A DNA stretch of 64,000 nucleotides, taken from positions 1,054,001 to 1,118,000 of the forward strand of contig NZ_CP048810.1 of assembly GCF_013347965.1 (NCBI RefSeq), in the 5' to 3' direction. The DNA comes from Pseudomonas bijieensis. Lineage in GTDB: Bacteria; Pseudomonadota; Gammaproteobacteria; Pseudomonadales; Pseudomonadaceae. The notes beneath the pieces were generated by a model that searched no databases, was not told the DNA's origin, and worked only from the letters and a program-made list of their open reading frames with translations. The translations under genes were made by a program, and so were the position numbers. Shown here piece by piece: positions 26,164 to 35,930 of this stretch. Within the stretch, counting starts at the first letter, position 1; each line of letters begins with the position of its first letter.

Positions 26164-27960
26164 ATGCAGACGTTGAAGGCCTTGTACGAGTCTATCGAGA
26201 TGCAGTTTTTCGATACGCTCACCAAAAAGCTGTCGAGCCTTTTCCTGCTGGTGCTGGTCAGTGGCTTGCTCTATTGGGTAGCCCTCAGCGCCCGCGCCGA
26301 GATCCTGCTGTTGTTGCGCAACGCGCAACTGGACGGTGCCTTGCTCGGGCAGATCGAAGGCCGGCTCGATAGCCTGACCCATGCCCTGCTCTTCGGCGCG
26401 GTCCTGACGCTGGGCATGATCAGCTTCATGGTCTGGTATTTCCGCCACCTCATCGTGCGCCCTGTCACCGCCATGACCAAGGCCCTGGAAGAGATCGCCA
26501 ACGGCGAAGGCGACTTGTCCAAGGACCTGCCGCTGGTGACCCACGACGAGATTCGCGTGCTGGCCGGCACCTGTAACCGTTTCCTGGCCAAGCAGCGGGA
26601 AATCATCAGCAACGTCCAGGCGCTGACCGTACACATCGCCGTAGAGTCGGCCCGCTCGCTGAAGAACATCAGCGACTCCAGCGACAGCGCCACCCACCAG
26701 GCCCGCTTCGCCAAGGAAGTGATGGACCAGAGCAACACCGCCGTGGGCCGCATCGAAGAAGTCTCGCGCCAGACCCAGGGCATCTCCAGCACCACCGCCC
26801 AGAACCTGAGCATGGCCCGCGACTCCTACGCCGAACTGTTGGAAGTGACCGGCAACATCAGCGAAATTTCCAACAGCCTCGGGGAATTCGCCACCCTGGT
26901 GAGCGCCCTGAACCAGCGTTCCTCGAGCATCAAGTCGATCGTCGGGTTGATCCAGCAGATCTCCGCCCAGACCAACCTGCTGGCCCTCAATGCCGCCATC
27001 GAAGCGGCCCGGGCCGGCGAAAGCGGTCGTGGCTTCGCGGTGGTGGCCGATGAAGTGCGCACCTTGGCCCAGAACGTCAGTCGGGCCACCGACGATATCT
27101 CGCGCAACATCGACGCCATGCTCGAGGAAGTCAGCTCCACCCACGAGCAAACCACGCAGATCAGCCACAGCGCCCGGGAAACCCAGAAAGTGGTGGAACG
27201 CGCCTCCGGCCATTTCGAAAGCATGATCGGCGATTTCGAATCCACCAACGGCAAGCTGGCGGACATCGCCACCCATATCCAAGAGTTCGCCGACAGCAAC
27301 ACGGGGATCAACGACCGGGTCACCCAGATCCACGCCGACAGCCAGTTGATCGACCAGCGCATGCAGCATTCGGCGACGGCCACCCGCGACCTGTCCGGCG
27401 TGGCCGAAAAGGTCCAGGCGTTGCTGGGTCGCTTCGTGCTCGGCCACGGCAAGCTGGACGCTGCCATTACCCGCGCCAGCGAGTGCCGCGATAACTTGCA
27501 GGTTCGTCTGGAAGCCCTGCAAGGCGAAGGCCTGAACCTGTTCGATCAGAATTACCAGCTGATTCCCGGCACCGATCCCAAGCAGTACATGGCCAGCTAT
27601 ACCGAACGCTTTGCCCAGGTCTGCCAGGAAGAATGCGACAAACTCACCCGCAGCACGCCGGGTGGCAAGGTTTCGTTCATTGTCGACAGCAAAGGCTATT
27701 GCCCGGTGAACAACAGCTGGGTCTCGAAGCCGCCGACCGGCGACCGGACGGTGGATTTGCCAGTGTGCCGCAACAAGCGGATCTTCAACGACCCGATCGG
27801 CCTGCGCGCGGCGGGCAACGTCCAGCGCTTCCTGCTACAGACCTACCTGCGCGATACTGGGGAAATCATGACCGAGATCGACGTCCCGTTCTTCTTCGGC
27901 GGCCGCCATTGGGGCAATCTGCGAGTGGGGTTCGATGCGGCGGTGTTGCTGGCGGAGTGA
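26164..27960 (+). CDS. Methyl-accepting chemotaxis protein with C-terminal sensor-like domain
   Basis: A 598-residue chemoreceptor. Two membrane helices (about 24-42 and 72-91) enclose a periplasmic loop of only about 30 residues, too small for a normal ligand domain. HAMP follows (from [11 protein letters not shown]), then a signalling coiled coil with the hairpin tip [18 protein letters not shown]. After residue 460 there is an extra cytoplasmic domain with [40 protein letters not shown] and a terminal [12 protein letters not shown]. Four cysteines occur in it (VCQEEC, GYCP, LPVCRN). This tail resembles a terminal domain I know from some other proteobacterial receptors and may be the sensor, possibly redox or metal linked. 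The ATG at 26164 has AGGAG upstream. No che genes are adjacent. Confidence 0.92.
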   Translation: MQTLKALYESIEMQFFDTLTKKLSSLFLLVLVSGLLYWVALSARAEILLLLRNAQLDGALLGQIEGRLDSLTHALLFGAVLTLGMISFMVWYFRHLIVRPVTAMTKALEEIANGEGDLSKDLPLVTHDEIRVLAGTCNRFLAKQREIISNVQALTVHIAVESARSLKNISDSSDSATHQARFAKEVMDQSNTAVGRIEEVSRQTQGISSTTAQNLSMARDSYAELLEVTGNISEISNSLGEFATLVSALNQRSSSIKSIVGLIQQISAQTNLLALNAAIEAARAGESGRGFAVVADEVRTLAQNVSRATDDISRNIDAMLEEVSSTHEQTTQISHSARETQKVVERASGHFESMIGDFESTNGKLADIATHIQEFADSNTGINDRVTQIHADSQLIDQRMQHSATATRDLSGVAEKVQALLGRFVLGHGKLDAAITRASECRDNLQVRLEALQGEGLNLFDQNYQLIPGTDPKQYMASYTERFAQVCQEECDKLTRSTPGGKVSFIVDSKGYCPVNNSWVSKPPTGDRTVDLPVCRNKRIFNDPIGLRAAGNVQRFLLQTYLRDTGEIMTEIDVPFFFGGRHWGNLRVGFDAAVLLAE

Positions 27961-28037
27961 TGGTGCGGTAGCACGACTCCTGCTCCGCCCACAAGGGTTC
28001 TGTGGTGCATGCAAATCCTGAGACCACCTCAAAACAA

Positions 28038-28129
28038 CTGTGGGAGCGAGCCTGCTCGCGATCGCGGTGGGTCAGCCGCATGATCTGCTAACTGACACTA
28101 CGCCTTCGCGAGCAAGCCCGCTCCCACAG
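28038..28129. repeat. REPIN (GTGGGAGC family)
   Basis: Two inverted REP units face each other: CTGTGGGAGCGAGCCTGCTC at the left end and its imperfect complement ending GCTCCCACAG at the right, with a less symmetric centre. It lies in the gap between the chemoreceptor gene and the convergent ybdD gene. Confidence 0.85.
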
Positions 28130-28156
28130 GGGGGTTACCTCAATCCAAGCGATGCT

Positions 28157-28354
28157 TCAGCAGCACTTGGGCCCACCCTTGCCGCCGTAACGGGCCTCCT
28201 GGCGTTCGCGAAAGAACGCCTCGTAGTCCATCAACGGCTTGTCCGGGTGTTTGGTCTGCATGTGCTCGACGTAGTTGTCGTAGTCGGGCATGCCGACCAT
28301 CAGGCGGGCGGCCTGACCGAGGTATTTACCCAGGCGACTCAAGTCATTGAACAT
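28157..28354 (-). CDS. YbdD/YjiX family small protein
   Basis: A 65-residue protein of the YbdD/YjiX (DUF466) family: [37 protein letters not shown] and a terminal GPKCC. It is encoded 13 bp after cstA, the usual partner. The pair is conserved across proteobacteria, and the small protein is thought to work with the CstA-type transporter; the paired cysteines at the end are typical. Function is not established. Confidence 0.92.
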   Translation of the reverse strand: MFNDLSRLGKYLGQAARLMVGMPDYDNYVEHMQTKHPDKPLMDYEAFFRERQEARYGGKGGPKCC

Positions 28355-28367
28355 CGTTGCAATCCTC

Positions 28368-30428
28368 TCAAGCGTCCGGCAGTGCCTGGAATGGCGCTTC
28401 TTTGTCCGTGCGTTCCTTGGTGCCCCAGGCGGCGATGCCGACCTTGAGCGCGTAGAACAGGATGCTGAAGACCACGAACAGGAACAACACCGTCAGCGTC
28501 GCGTTGGTGTAGGCGTTGAACACCACGTGCTGCATCTGCTCGATGCTCTTGGCCGGGGCCAGGATCTGGCCGGCGGCCAGGGCATCGTTGTATTTGCGTG
28601 CCAGGGCCAGGAAGCCGATCGCCGGGTTGGCGTCGAACAGCTTGATCAGGCCCGCGGTGGTGGTGCAGATCAACAGCCAGGACGCCGGCAGCAGCGTGAC
28701 CCAGACGTAGCGCTGGCGCTTCATCTTGATCAGCACCACGGTGGCGAGCATCAGCGCGATACCGGCCAGCATCTGGTTGGAGATGCCGAACAACGGCCAC
28801 AAGGTGTTGATGCCGCCCAGCGGATCGATCACGCCCTGGTACAGCAGGTAGCCCCACAGCGCCACGCAACCGGCGGTGGCGATCAGGTTGGCCGGCCAGG
28901 ATTCGGTACGTTTGAGCGAAGGCACGAACGAGCCGAGCAGATCCTGCAGCATGAACCGCCCGGCACGGGTGCCGGCGTCCACCGCCGTGAGGATGAACAG
29001 CGCCTCGAACAGGATCGCGAAGTGGTACCAGAACGCCATGGTGTTTTCACCCGGCAGCACCGAGTGCAGGATCTGTGCGATCCCCACCGCCAGGGTCGGC
29101 GCACCGCCGGCACGGGCCAGCACGGTGGTCTCGCCGATGTCCTTGGCCACTGCTTGCAGCGCCTCTGGCGTGATGGCGAAGCCCCAACTGCTGACAGTCT
29201 GGGCCACGGCCACCACGTCACCGCCGACGATCGCCGCCGGGCTGTTCATGGCGAAGTACACGCCTGGCTCGATCACCGACGCGGCGACCATGGCCATGAT
29301 CGCCACGAAGGATTCCATCAACATGCCGCCGTAACCGATGTAGCGGGCGTTGGTTTCGTTATCCAGCAGCTTGGGCGTGGTGCCCGAGGAGATCAGCGCA
29401 TGGAAGCCCGAGACCGCGCCGCAGGCGATGGTGATGAACAGGAACGGGAACAGCCCGCCCTTCCACACCGGCCCGGTGCCGTCGGTGAACTGGGTCAGCG
29501 CCGGCATTTTCAGCTCGGGCATGGTCACCAGGATACCGATGGCCAGGGCGACGATGGTGCCGATCTTCAGGAAGGTCGACAGGTAGTCCCGCGGCGCCAG
29601 GATCAGCCACACCGGCAGTACCGCCGCGACAAAACCGTAGCCGATCAGCATCCAGGTGATCTGGATCCCGGTGAAGGTGAAGGCCTTGGCCCAGACCGGG
29701 TCGGCGGCGATCTGCCCGCCCAGCCAGATCGAGCCCAGCAGCAACAGCACGCCGATGAGCGAGATCTCGCCGATGCGGCCCGGGCGGATGTAGCGCATGT
29801 AGAGGCCCATGAACATCGCGATCGGGATGGTCGCCATCACCGTGAAGATGCCCCACGGGCTCTCGGCCAGGGCCTTGACCACGATCAGCGCCAGCACCGC
29901 GAGGATGATGATCATGATCAGGAAGCAGCCGAACAGCGCGATGGTGCCGGGGATGCGGCCCATTTCCTCGCGCACCATGTCGCCCAGGGAGCGCCCGTTG
30001 CGGCGGGTGGACAGGAACAGGACCATGAAGTCCTGCACCGCACCGGCCAGCACCACGCCGGCGATCAGCCAGAGCGTACCGGGCAGGTAGCCCATCTGCG
30101 CCGCCAGCACCGGCCCGACCAGCGGCCCCGCGCCGGCAATGGCCGCGAAGTGGTGGCCGAAGAGAATGTGTTTGTTGGTCGGGACATAGTCCAGCCCATC
30201 GTTGTTGAGCACGGCGGGGGTGGCCCGGCGCGCATCGAGTTGCATCACGTTGTTGGCGATGAAGAGGCTGTAGTAGCGGTAGGCGACCAGGTAGATGGCC
30301 ACGGCTGCGACGACGATCCAGAGGGCGTTGATCGGTTCGCCGCGGCGCAAGGCCACGACACTCAACGCACAGGCTCCTAGAACAGCCACGGCAAACCAGG
30401 CGAGGTGTTTAACCAGACGGGTTGTCAT
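28368..30428 (-). CDS. cstA: CstA-type carbon starvation protein (pyruvate/peptide transporter)
   Basis: A 686-residue membrane protein of the carbon starvation CstA family with about 16-18 predicted helices. Family blocks include the early [35 protein letters not shown], and [21 protein letters not shown]. CstA and its relative BtsT take up pyruvate, and CstA has also been tied to peptide use. The ATG at 30428 has a strong GCAGGAG site; upstream in-frame codons lack one. It is divergent from a Cache-domain histidine kinase and response regulator, which are probably its inducers. The gap between them carries a REPIN. Confidence 0.94.
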   Translation of the reverse strand: MTTRLVKHLAWFAVAVLGACALSVVALRRGEPINALWIVVAAVAIYLVAYRYYSLFIANNVMQLDARRATPAVLNNDGLDYVPTNKHILFGHHFAAIAGAGPLVGPVLAAQMGYLPGTLWLIAGVVLAGAVQDFMVLFLSTRRNGRSLGDMVREEMGRIPGTIALFGCFLIMIIILAVLALIVVKALAESPWGIFTVMATIPIAMFMGLYMRYIRPGRIGEISLIGVLLLLGSIWLGGQIAADPVWAKAFTFTGIQITWMLIGYGFVAAVLPVWLILAPRDYLSTFLKIGTIVALAIGILVTMPELKMPALTQFTDGTGPVWKGGLFPFLFITIACGAVSGFHALISSGTTPKLLDNETNARYIGYGGMLMESFVAIMAMVAASVIEPGVYFAMNSPAAIVGGDVVAVAQTVSSWGFAITPEALQAVAKDIGETTVLARAGGAPTLAVGIAQILHSVLPGENTMAFWYHFAILFEALFILTAVDAGTRAGRFMLQDLLGSFVPSLKRTESWPANLIATAGCVALWGYLLYQGVIDPLGGINTLWPLFGISNQMLAGIALMLATVVLIKMKRQRYVWVTLLPASWLLICTTTAGLIKLFDANPAIGFLALARKYNDALAAGQILAPAKSIEQMQHVVFNAYTNATLTVLFLFVVFSILFYALKVGIAAWGTKERTDKEAPFQALPDA

Positions 30429-30742
30429 TGCGTGTCTCCTGCCGATATCCAGTGGATTGCGGCGATTGTTTTTATAGTGTGCCCCGGCTATTCGGAGCCG
30501 GCCCAATATCCCTGCAATGGGTCAATAAATAAATCCGTAGTACTACGTAGAACCCCAATTTCCCCTGTGGGAGCAAGGCTTGCCCGCGATAGAGTCAATT
30601 CGGTCTTTCATACACCGCGGCGCCTGCATCGCGAGCAAGCTTTGCTCCCACATGTCTTGCGCCACAGGTTTTATGCCTCACCCATGGGTTTGGCATATGA
30701 TGCCGCCATTGGCCTCCCCGCCGAGTCCGGACAGGAATACAG
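30429..30742. other. Divergent cstA / kinase promoter region with REPIN
   Basis: This 314-bp gap holds the promoters of cstA and of the histidine kinase. A REPIN of the GTGGGAGC family spans 30566-30652 (TGTGGGAGCAAGGCTTGC ... GCAAGCTTTGCTCCCACA). No other gene is supported here. I could not identify the response-regulator binding site. Confidence 0.6.
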
Positions 30743-32104
30743 ATGCTGCTCAAACACAAAATCGTCGCCCTCGGGATTCTGCCGCTGGTCCTGGCCATCG
30801 CCGTCATCTGCGCCCTGGTGATCTCGCTCAACCGCCAGTTGGGCGACCAGCAGGCGCAACTGATCGAAGACAGCATCCTGGCGAGCAAGCGCGCCGAGCT
30901 GAAGAACTATGTCGAAATGGCGCAGAGCCTGATCGCTCCGCTGTATGACAACGGCCAGGGCGACGAGCGCGCGCAACAGCAGGTACTGGAAGAACTGCGC
31001 AAGCTCAGCTTCGGCATCAACGGCTATTTTTTCGTGTATGACCGCCAGGGCCGTAGCCTGATGCATGCCCGCCAATCGGAGCTGGTGGGGCAATACCTCT
31101 GGGACATGAAGGATCCCCACGGCCTGCCGGTCATCCAGGCATTGCTCAAAAGCGCCGAGTCAGGCGAAGGGTTCCAGCGCTATGCCTGGAACAAACCCTC
31201 CTCCGGCCAGGTGACCGACAAGCTGGCCTATGTCGTAATGCTGGATAAATGGGGCTGGATGCTCGGCACCGGGATTTACCTGGAGGACGTCGAACGCGCC
31301 ACCCAGCAAGCCCGCGACGAAGTTGCCCAGGGCATCCACAGCACCATGCAAGCCATCGCCGCGATCGCGTTGGTGGCGGTCCTGCTGGTATTTGCCGGCG
31401 GCATGACCCTCAACGTCAGCGAACATCGCCTGGCCGACAAAAAGCTGCAGCGCCTGAACCAGCGCATCGTCAGCTTGCAGGAAGAGGAACGCTCGCGGGT
31501 TTCTCGCGAACTGCATGACGGCATCAGCCAACTGCTGGTATCGATAAAATTCCAGTTCGAACTGGCCAGCCATGTGTTGGAGAACGGCCAGGAAAACGGC
31601 CTGGGCATTCTGAAAAATGCCACCGAGCGGCTGGGCGAAGCCATCGGCGAGATCCGTAGCATCTCCCACGACTTGCGCTCGTCACTGCTCGACACCCTGG
31701 GCCTGCCCGCCGCCATCGGCCAGCTCGCCACCGAATTTCAACAACGCAGCGGGCTGGAAGTGTCCTACCGAAGCAACGAATTCGATTGCCGCCTCGAAAA
31801 TGGCGCCCCTGTCTCGCTGTTTCGTATTGCCCAAGAAGCCCTGACCAATATCGAGCGCCATGCCGGGGCGAAAAGTGTCGGCATCACCCTGTTCGGCTCC
31901 AGCCAGTCCTTGCGCCTGACGGTGGTCGACGATGGGATGGGGTTCAACGTCCCGCAAGTGGAACGCGGCCATGCCGGCATCGGCCTGCGTAACATCCGCG
32001 AACGGGTCGAGCATTTCGGCGGACGCCTGGAAGTGACCTCGGTGCCGGGCCGCAGCGAGCTGGACATCCTGCTGCCCATGAACCTCTCGGTCACGGAAAG
32101 CTGA
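30743..32104 (+). CDS. Cache-domain histidine kinase (NarL-group)
   Basis: A 453-residue membrane kinase. A helix at about 8-28, a periplasmic single-Cache (sCache_2-like) domain with GINGYFFVYDRQGRSLMHAR and DKWGWMLGTGIYLEDV, a second helix at about 205-225, then a HisKA_3 dimerisation region with the phospho-acceptor His in RVSRELHDGISQLL, and an HATPase domain with RIAQEALTNIERHA, DDGMGF and GIGLRNIRERV. sCache_2 domains often sense small carboxylates, which matches the divergent cstA gene. The gene is followed 31 bp later by its response regulator. Confidence 0.92.
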   Translation: MLLKHKIVALGILPLVLAIAVICALVISLNRQLGDQQAQLIEDSILASKRAELKNYVEMAQSLIAPLYDNGQGDERAQQQVLEELRKLSFGINGYFFVYDRQGRSLMHARQSELVGQYLWDMKDPHGLPVIQALLKSAESGEGFQRYAWNKPSSGQVTDKLAYVVMLDKWGWMLGTGIYLEDVERATQQARDEVAQGIHSTMQAIAAIALVAVLLVFAGGMTLNVSEHRLADKKLQRLNQRIVSLQEEERSRVSRELHDGISQLLVSIKFQFELASHVLENGQENGLGILKNATERLGEAIGEIRSISHDLRSSLLDTLGLPAAIGQLATEFQQRSGLEVSYRSNEFDCRLENGAPVSLFRIAQEALTNIERHAGAKSVGITLFGSSQSLRLTVVDDGMGFNVPQVERGHAGIGLRNIRERVEHFGGRLEVTSVPGRSELDILLPMNLSVTES

Positions 32105-32135
32105 TGCGCCCCCATTCCAACAAGAGCACCTGCCG

Positions 32136-32768
32136 ATGAACCTGCCCCCCGTGATTCGCGTTGCGCTGGTCGACGACCACTCTCTGGTTCGCGACGGCAT
32201 CAGGGCCCTGCTCTCGGTGATGCCGCAGCTGGATGTGGTGGGCGAAGCCGAGAACGGCGCGCAGGCGATCGAAATGGTCGGTCGCTGCCAGCCGGATCTG
32301 CTGCTGATGGACATCGGCCTCAAGGACAAGAACGGCCTCGAGCTGACCCGGCTGCTGGGCAAGCAATACCCCAGCCTCAAGATCCTGATCCTCAGCATGT
32401 ACGACAATTACGAGTACGTGAGTGAGTCCGTGCGTTCCGGTGCCAGCGGCTATGTGCTCAAGAATGCGCCGTCGCGGGAGATCATCGCGGCCATCGAAGC
32501 CATCATCAGCGGCGGCACTTTCTACAGTGCCGAGATTGCCCAGCGACTCGCCACCGACCCAAACACCGATAACGAGCTGACGCCGCGCGAAAGCCAGGTG
32601 TTGTACAAAATGGTCCAGGGCCTGAACAACAAGGAAATGGCCCGCGAACTGGACATCAGCGTACGGACCGTTGAAACCCATCGCCTGAGCATCCGCCGCA
32701 AGCTGAACATCGACAAGCCCGCAGCCCTGGTGAAATACGCGATCGATCACGGGATCATTTCCCGCTAG
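32136..32768 (+). CDS. NarL/FixJ-type response regulator
   Basis: A 210-residue response regulator. The receiver domain has the acidic pair in LVDDHSLVRDG, phospho-acceptor Asp59 in LLLMDIGL, and the conserved Lys in GYVLKNAPS. A LuxR-type helix-turn-helix follows (LTPRESQVLYKMVQGLNNKE, then DISVRTVETHRLSIRRKL). It is the partner of the preceding kinase and is likely to control the divergent cstA-ybdD operon, by analogy with BtsSR/YpdAB control of pyruvate transporters in enteric bacteria. Confidence 0.93.
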   Translation: MNLPPVIRVALVDDHSLVRDGIRALLSVMPQLDVVGEAENGAQAIEMVGRCQPDLLLMDIGLKDKNGLELTRLLGKQYPSLKILILSMYDNYEYVSESVRSGASGYVLKNAPSREIIAAIEAIISGGTFYSAEIAQRLATDPNTDNELTPRESQVLYKMVQGLNNKEMARELDISVRTVETHRLSIRRKLNIDKPAALVKYAIDHGIISR

Positions 32769-32777
32769 AAGAACCCT

Positions 32778-32872
32778 TGTGGCGAGGGGAGCTTGCTCCC
32801 GCTCGGTTGCGCAGCGACCGTAAAATATTGGGGTCGCTGCGCAACCCAGCGGGAGCAAGCTCCCTCGCCACA
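32778..32872. repeat. REPIN (GTGGCGAGGG family)
   Basis: TGTGGCGAGGG at the left end pairs with CCCTCGCCACA at the right; inside it AGCTTGCTCCCGCT pairs with AGCGGGAGCAAGCT, and TTGCGCAGCGACC pairs with GGTCGCTGCGCAA, giving a nearly full-length cruciform. It separates the response regulator from a convergent gene. Confidence 0.9.
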
Positions 32873-32883
32873 GGTTATTCATT

Positions 32884-33756
32884 TCAATCGGCGTGGTAAT
32901 AGCCCGGCAACTCAAGATCGGCCAACAGGCCCGGGCTACTACTTGGCGTCCAGCCCAGCAAGGCACGGGTGTACTGGCTGGACACCGCCATGTTCGCGCC
33001 CGCCATGTGGGCGAACCAACCGAAGTGCTCGCGCTCCCGGGACTCGACCGGCAACCCCAGACCACGACCGATTGCCAGGGCAATGTCCTTGAACGGCACC
33101 GCCTCGTCGGCGACGGCGTGGTAGACGGACTGCGTCACGCCCTGTTCCAGCGCCAGCCGATAGACCCGTGCGGCGTCCAGCCGATGCACACCCGACCAGC
33201 AGTGACTGCCATCCCCGAGGTAGGCCGAGACGCCCGTCTCCCGGGCCAGGCGAATCAGGATAGGAACGAACCCATGGTCGCCGAGGCCATGGACCGAAGG
33301 GGCCAGCCGTACTGTCGCGACCCGCACCCCGCGCTCGACCAGCGCCCGGGCCGCCGTTTCGGATTTACGTGGCGAGGCCGGGCTGGGAACCTCCAGCTCG
33401 CTCGCCCCCCGCGTCAGACCCAACAGGCCCGACGTCACCAGCAAAGGTCGCTCGGATCCTTGCAGCGCGCTGCCCAAGGTTTCGATCACATGGCGATCCT
33501 GCTCAGCGTTCTCGACAAACCGCGAGAAATCATGATTGAACGCCGTGTGAATCACCGCATCCGCCGCCGAGGCGGCCTGGTGCAGCACGTCGAGGTCGTC
33601 CAGCGTCCCACGGATCACCTTGGCGCCGGTCCCGGCCAGTGCTGCTGCCTTGTCATCGGAACGGGCCAGGCCCGTGACCTGATGGCCGGCATCGATCAAT
33701 TCCTGGACCACGGCAGATCCAACCCAGCCCGTGGCACCGGTAACGAATACGTGCAT
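32884..33756 (-). CDS. NAD-dependent epimerase/dehydratase-family SDR
   Basis: A 290-residue extended/atypical SDR. It begins MHVFVTGATGWVGSAVVQEL with a TGxxGxxG nucleotide motif, has DAVIHTAFNHDFS, and then lacks the classical YxxxK, like other atypical NAD(P)-binding proteins that act as reductases or sensors. The ATG at 33756 is clear; GGAGCA lies upstream. It follows the MFS gene on the same strand after 56 bp, so it may share that transcript and the TetR control. Substrate unknown. Confidence 0.87.
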   Translation of the reverse strand: MHVFVTGATGWVGSAVVQELIDAGHQVTGLARSDDKAAALAGTGAKVIRGTLDDLDVLHQAASAADAVIHTAFNHDFSRFVENAEQDRHVIETLGSALQGSERPLLVTSGLLGLTRGASELEVPSPASPRKSETAARALVERGVRVATVRLAPSVHGLGDHGFVPILIRLARETGVSAYLGDGSHCWSGVHRLDAARVYRLALEQGVTQSVYHAVADEAVPFKDIALAIGRGLGLPVESREREHFGWFAHMAGANMAVSSQYTRALLGWTPSSSPGLLADLELPGYYHAD

Positions 33757-33812
33757 GTGCAATGCTCCTGTTCTAAAAAGCGAGATCGAAAATCTTATAA
33801 CCCATCGAAAGC

Positions 33813-35042
33813 TCAGGATTTGTATAGAACTTGTGCTTCCCGCCCTCTGAGCAGCATCAAGGCCACTGCGAAGGACAGTGCAACGGCGATGGCGCCACCC
33901 AGGTAAACCGCACCGATCCCCCAGCCACTCGCCAACAACCCGGCCAGCGGGCTGGTGATACCCAGGGAAATATCCAGGAACGCGACGTAGGCGCCCATGG
34001 CAAGACCGCGTGCCTGCGGCGGTGCTCGCCGTACCGCTTCCACGCCGAAGCCGGGAAACGCCAGGGAATAACCGAAACCGGTGAATGCCGCGCCCAAATA
34101 GGCAATGGTCGCGGTGTCGGCATCCCAGATCAGCAGCAGCCCAACGGTTTCGATCAATACGCAGACCAGCGCGACCCGGGCGCCGCCGATCTTGTCCGGA
34201 AGGTGCCCGAAAAGCAGGCGCGCCGCGATGAACGCCACACCGAACGCCGTGAACGCCAAGGATGAATTGCCCCAATCCCTGGCCGCGAACAACAGCGCGA
34301 TAAAGGCCGTAACGACACCGAAGCCCACGCTGCAAAACGCCAACCCCAGGCCTGGCACCCACACGGCGCCCATCACTTTGTAGAACGGTGCTCGCCGGGT
34401 CGCCGTGGGCGCCACAGCCCGGACACCCGTGACAATCGCCAGCGCCAGCAGCGGGATAAAAATCGTCGCGACGGCAATGCCCGTGAACCCCCAGCCGGTA
34501 TTCAGCGCCACGCCGAGCGGAGCGCCCAGGGCATACGCGCCGTACATGGCGATACCATTCCATGCCATGACCTTGCCGGCATGCTGCGCACCGACCAGGC
34601 CGATGCCCCAGCCCAACGCGCCAGTGACGATCAGGCTTTCACCCAGCGCCAGCAGGACACGTCCGCCCAGCAGCAGCCAGACCGAAGTGACAGGCGCGGC
34701 AACGAACGCCAGGGAAACCAGATAAATCAACCCGGAAACCGCCGCAGTCACCAGGCCAACCATGACAGCGCGCTTGCCGCCGCGCATGTCGGCGAAGTTA
34801 CCGGCCCAGGCGCGGGACAACAGCGCCGCGGCGAATTGCGCGCCGACCACCAGGCCGATGACCAGCGTACCCATGCCCAGCGTGTCATGCAGGTGAAGGG
34901 GCAAGACCGGCAATTGCATGCCCAGGGTGAGAAAACCGATGAATACCGTCAGTGTGAGTGGCAACAGCTTGAGCACCGTCTTGGCGTCAGCGGTTGCCTG
35001 AGGCGCCAAGGAGGCGCCCTGATGAACGTTTTTTTGAGTCAT
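33813..35042 (-). CDS. MFS transporter (YhhS/AraJ-like efflux type)
   Basis: A 409-residue 12-helix MFS protein. It has FIGFLTLGMQLPVLPLHLHD in helix 1, AAALLSRAWAGNFADMRGGKRA as the loop 2-3 motif, GRVLLALGESLIVTGALGWG in helix 4 and ARLLFGHLPDKIGGARVA in loop 8-9. The pattern matches YhhS-type exporters. I use the ATG at 35042, with AGCAGG upstream, over a GTG four codons earlier. It is divergent from a TetR regulator with palindromic sites between, the usual layout of a substrate-induced efflux pump. The compound exported is unknown. Confidence 0.9.
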   Translation of the reverse strand: MTQKNVHQGASLAPQATADAKTVLKLLPLTLTVFIGFLTLGMQLPVLPLHLHDTLGMGTLVIGLVVGAQFAAALLSRAWAGNFADMRGGKRAVMVGLVTAAVSGLIYLVSLAFVAAPVTSVWLLLGGRVLLALGESLIVTGALGWGIGLVGAQHAGKVMAWNGIAMYGAYALGAPLGVALNTGWGFTGIAVATIFIPLLALAIVTGVRAVAPTATRRAPFYKVMGAVWVPGLGLAFCSVGFGVVTAFIALLFAARDWGNSSLAFTAFGVAFIAARLLFGHLPDKIGGARVALVCVLIETVGLLLIWDADTATIAYLGAAFTGFGYSLAFPGFGVEAVRRAPPQARGLAMGAYVAFLDISLGITSPLAGLLASGWGIGAVYLGGAIAVALSFAVALMLLRGREAQVLYKS

Positions 35043-35100
35043 AACCCTGCTCACAGAAAGGATGCGATGTGACGTTGAACGTTGTTCGTGGAGCCGACTA

Positions 35101-35124
35101 GAATGCGATCAATTCGTCGCATTC
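35101..35124. promoter_or_regulatory. Candidate TetR operator
   Basis: GAATGCGA at 35101-35108 and TCGCATTC at 35117-35124 form a perfect 8-bp inverted repeat with an 8-bp spacer. A further TCCGTCGCATTTC copy at 35138-35150 repeats the right half. The sites sit in the MFS/TetR divergent promoter, so autoregulation plus pump repression is likely. Confidence 0.65.
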
Positions 35125-35183
35125 AAGATACGAATAATCCGTCGCATTTCCTATTCGCATTCCCTTCCGAGGCTCATGCCTGT

Positions 35184-35822
35184 ATGTCCGAACGCTCAAG
35201 CCCGCAGATTTCCTCGCGTAAACAACCGAAACAGGCACGCTCCACCGAGCTCGTCGCCGCCGTTCTGGAGGCGGCTGTTCAGGTTTTGGCGACCCAGGGC
35301 GCGGCCCGTTTCACCGTGGCCCGGGTTGCCGAGCGAGCGGGCGTCAGCGTCGGCTCGGTGTACCAATACTTCCCGAACAAAGCGGCGATCCTGTTTCGGC
35401 TGCAAAGTGATGAATGGCGGCAAACCAGCGATATGCTGCGCGAGATTCTTGAAGACAACCGCAATCCGCCCTTCGAGCGGCTACGTACCCTCGTGCGGGC
35501 GTTCATCCAGTCCGAATGCGACGAGGCCCAGATACGCGTCGCGCTCAACGACGCCGCACCGCTCTACCGCGACGCCCCCGAGCACCACGCGGCGCGAATG
35601 TCGGTGCAGCAGTCGGTGGACGCTTTCATGCTGCAGGCACTGCCAACCGTCCCGACACAAACCCGTGCCCTGGCAGGAGACCTGGTAATCACGACGCTCA
35701 GCACCGTGGGCAAGCGATTTTCATCAGCGCCCCGCTCCCCCGTGGAAGTTGCCACCTATAGCGACGCCATGGCCGATATGTTCTGCGCCTACCTGGAAAG
35801 CTTGCAGCGATGCCCGCTTTGA
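35184..35822 (+). CDS. TetR-family regulator
   Basis: A 212-residue TetR-type regulator. The DNA-binding domain (about 17-65) contains QARSTELVAAVLEAAVQVLA, FTVARVAERAGVSVGSVYQY and FPNKAAILF. The ligand domain is the AefR/PA2273-like C-terminal type, with LVRAFIQSECDEAQIRVALN. I use the ATG at 35184 rather than an upstream in-frame codon, since the extension would cover the operator region. It is divergent from the MFS gene it probably represses. Confidence 0.9.
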   Translation: MSERSSPQISSRKQPKQARSTELVAAVLEAAVQVLATQGAARFTVARVAERAGVSVGSVYQYFPNKAAILFRLQSDEWRQTSDMLREILEDNRNPPFERLRTLVRAFIQSECDEAQIRVALNDAAPLYRDAPEHHAARMSVQQSVDAFMLQALPTVPTQTRALAGDLVITTLSTVGKRFSSAPRSPVEVATYSDAMADMFCAYLESLQRCPL

Positions 35823-35930
35823 GACTGCTCTGTGTCGATTGTTCGTCAGCAATGCTCCAGTGACAGCCCGTCGACACTTTTACTACACTCCCCGATCTTG
35901 TTCCCCTGCGCTGTGAGACGTCCCATCACT

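Noticed and set aside
28347..30380. A long plus-strand frame opposite cstA
   Set aside because: Same antisense artefact: composition dominated by Gln, His, Arg and Gly, no recognisable motif, and cstA on the other strand is unmistakable.
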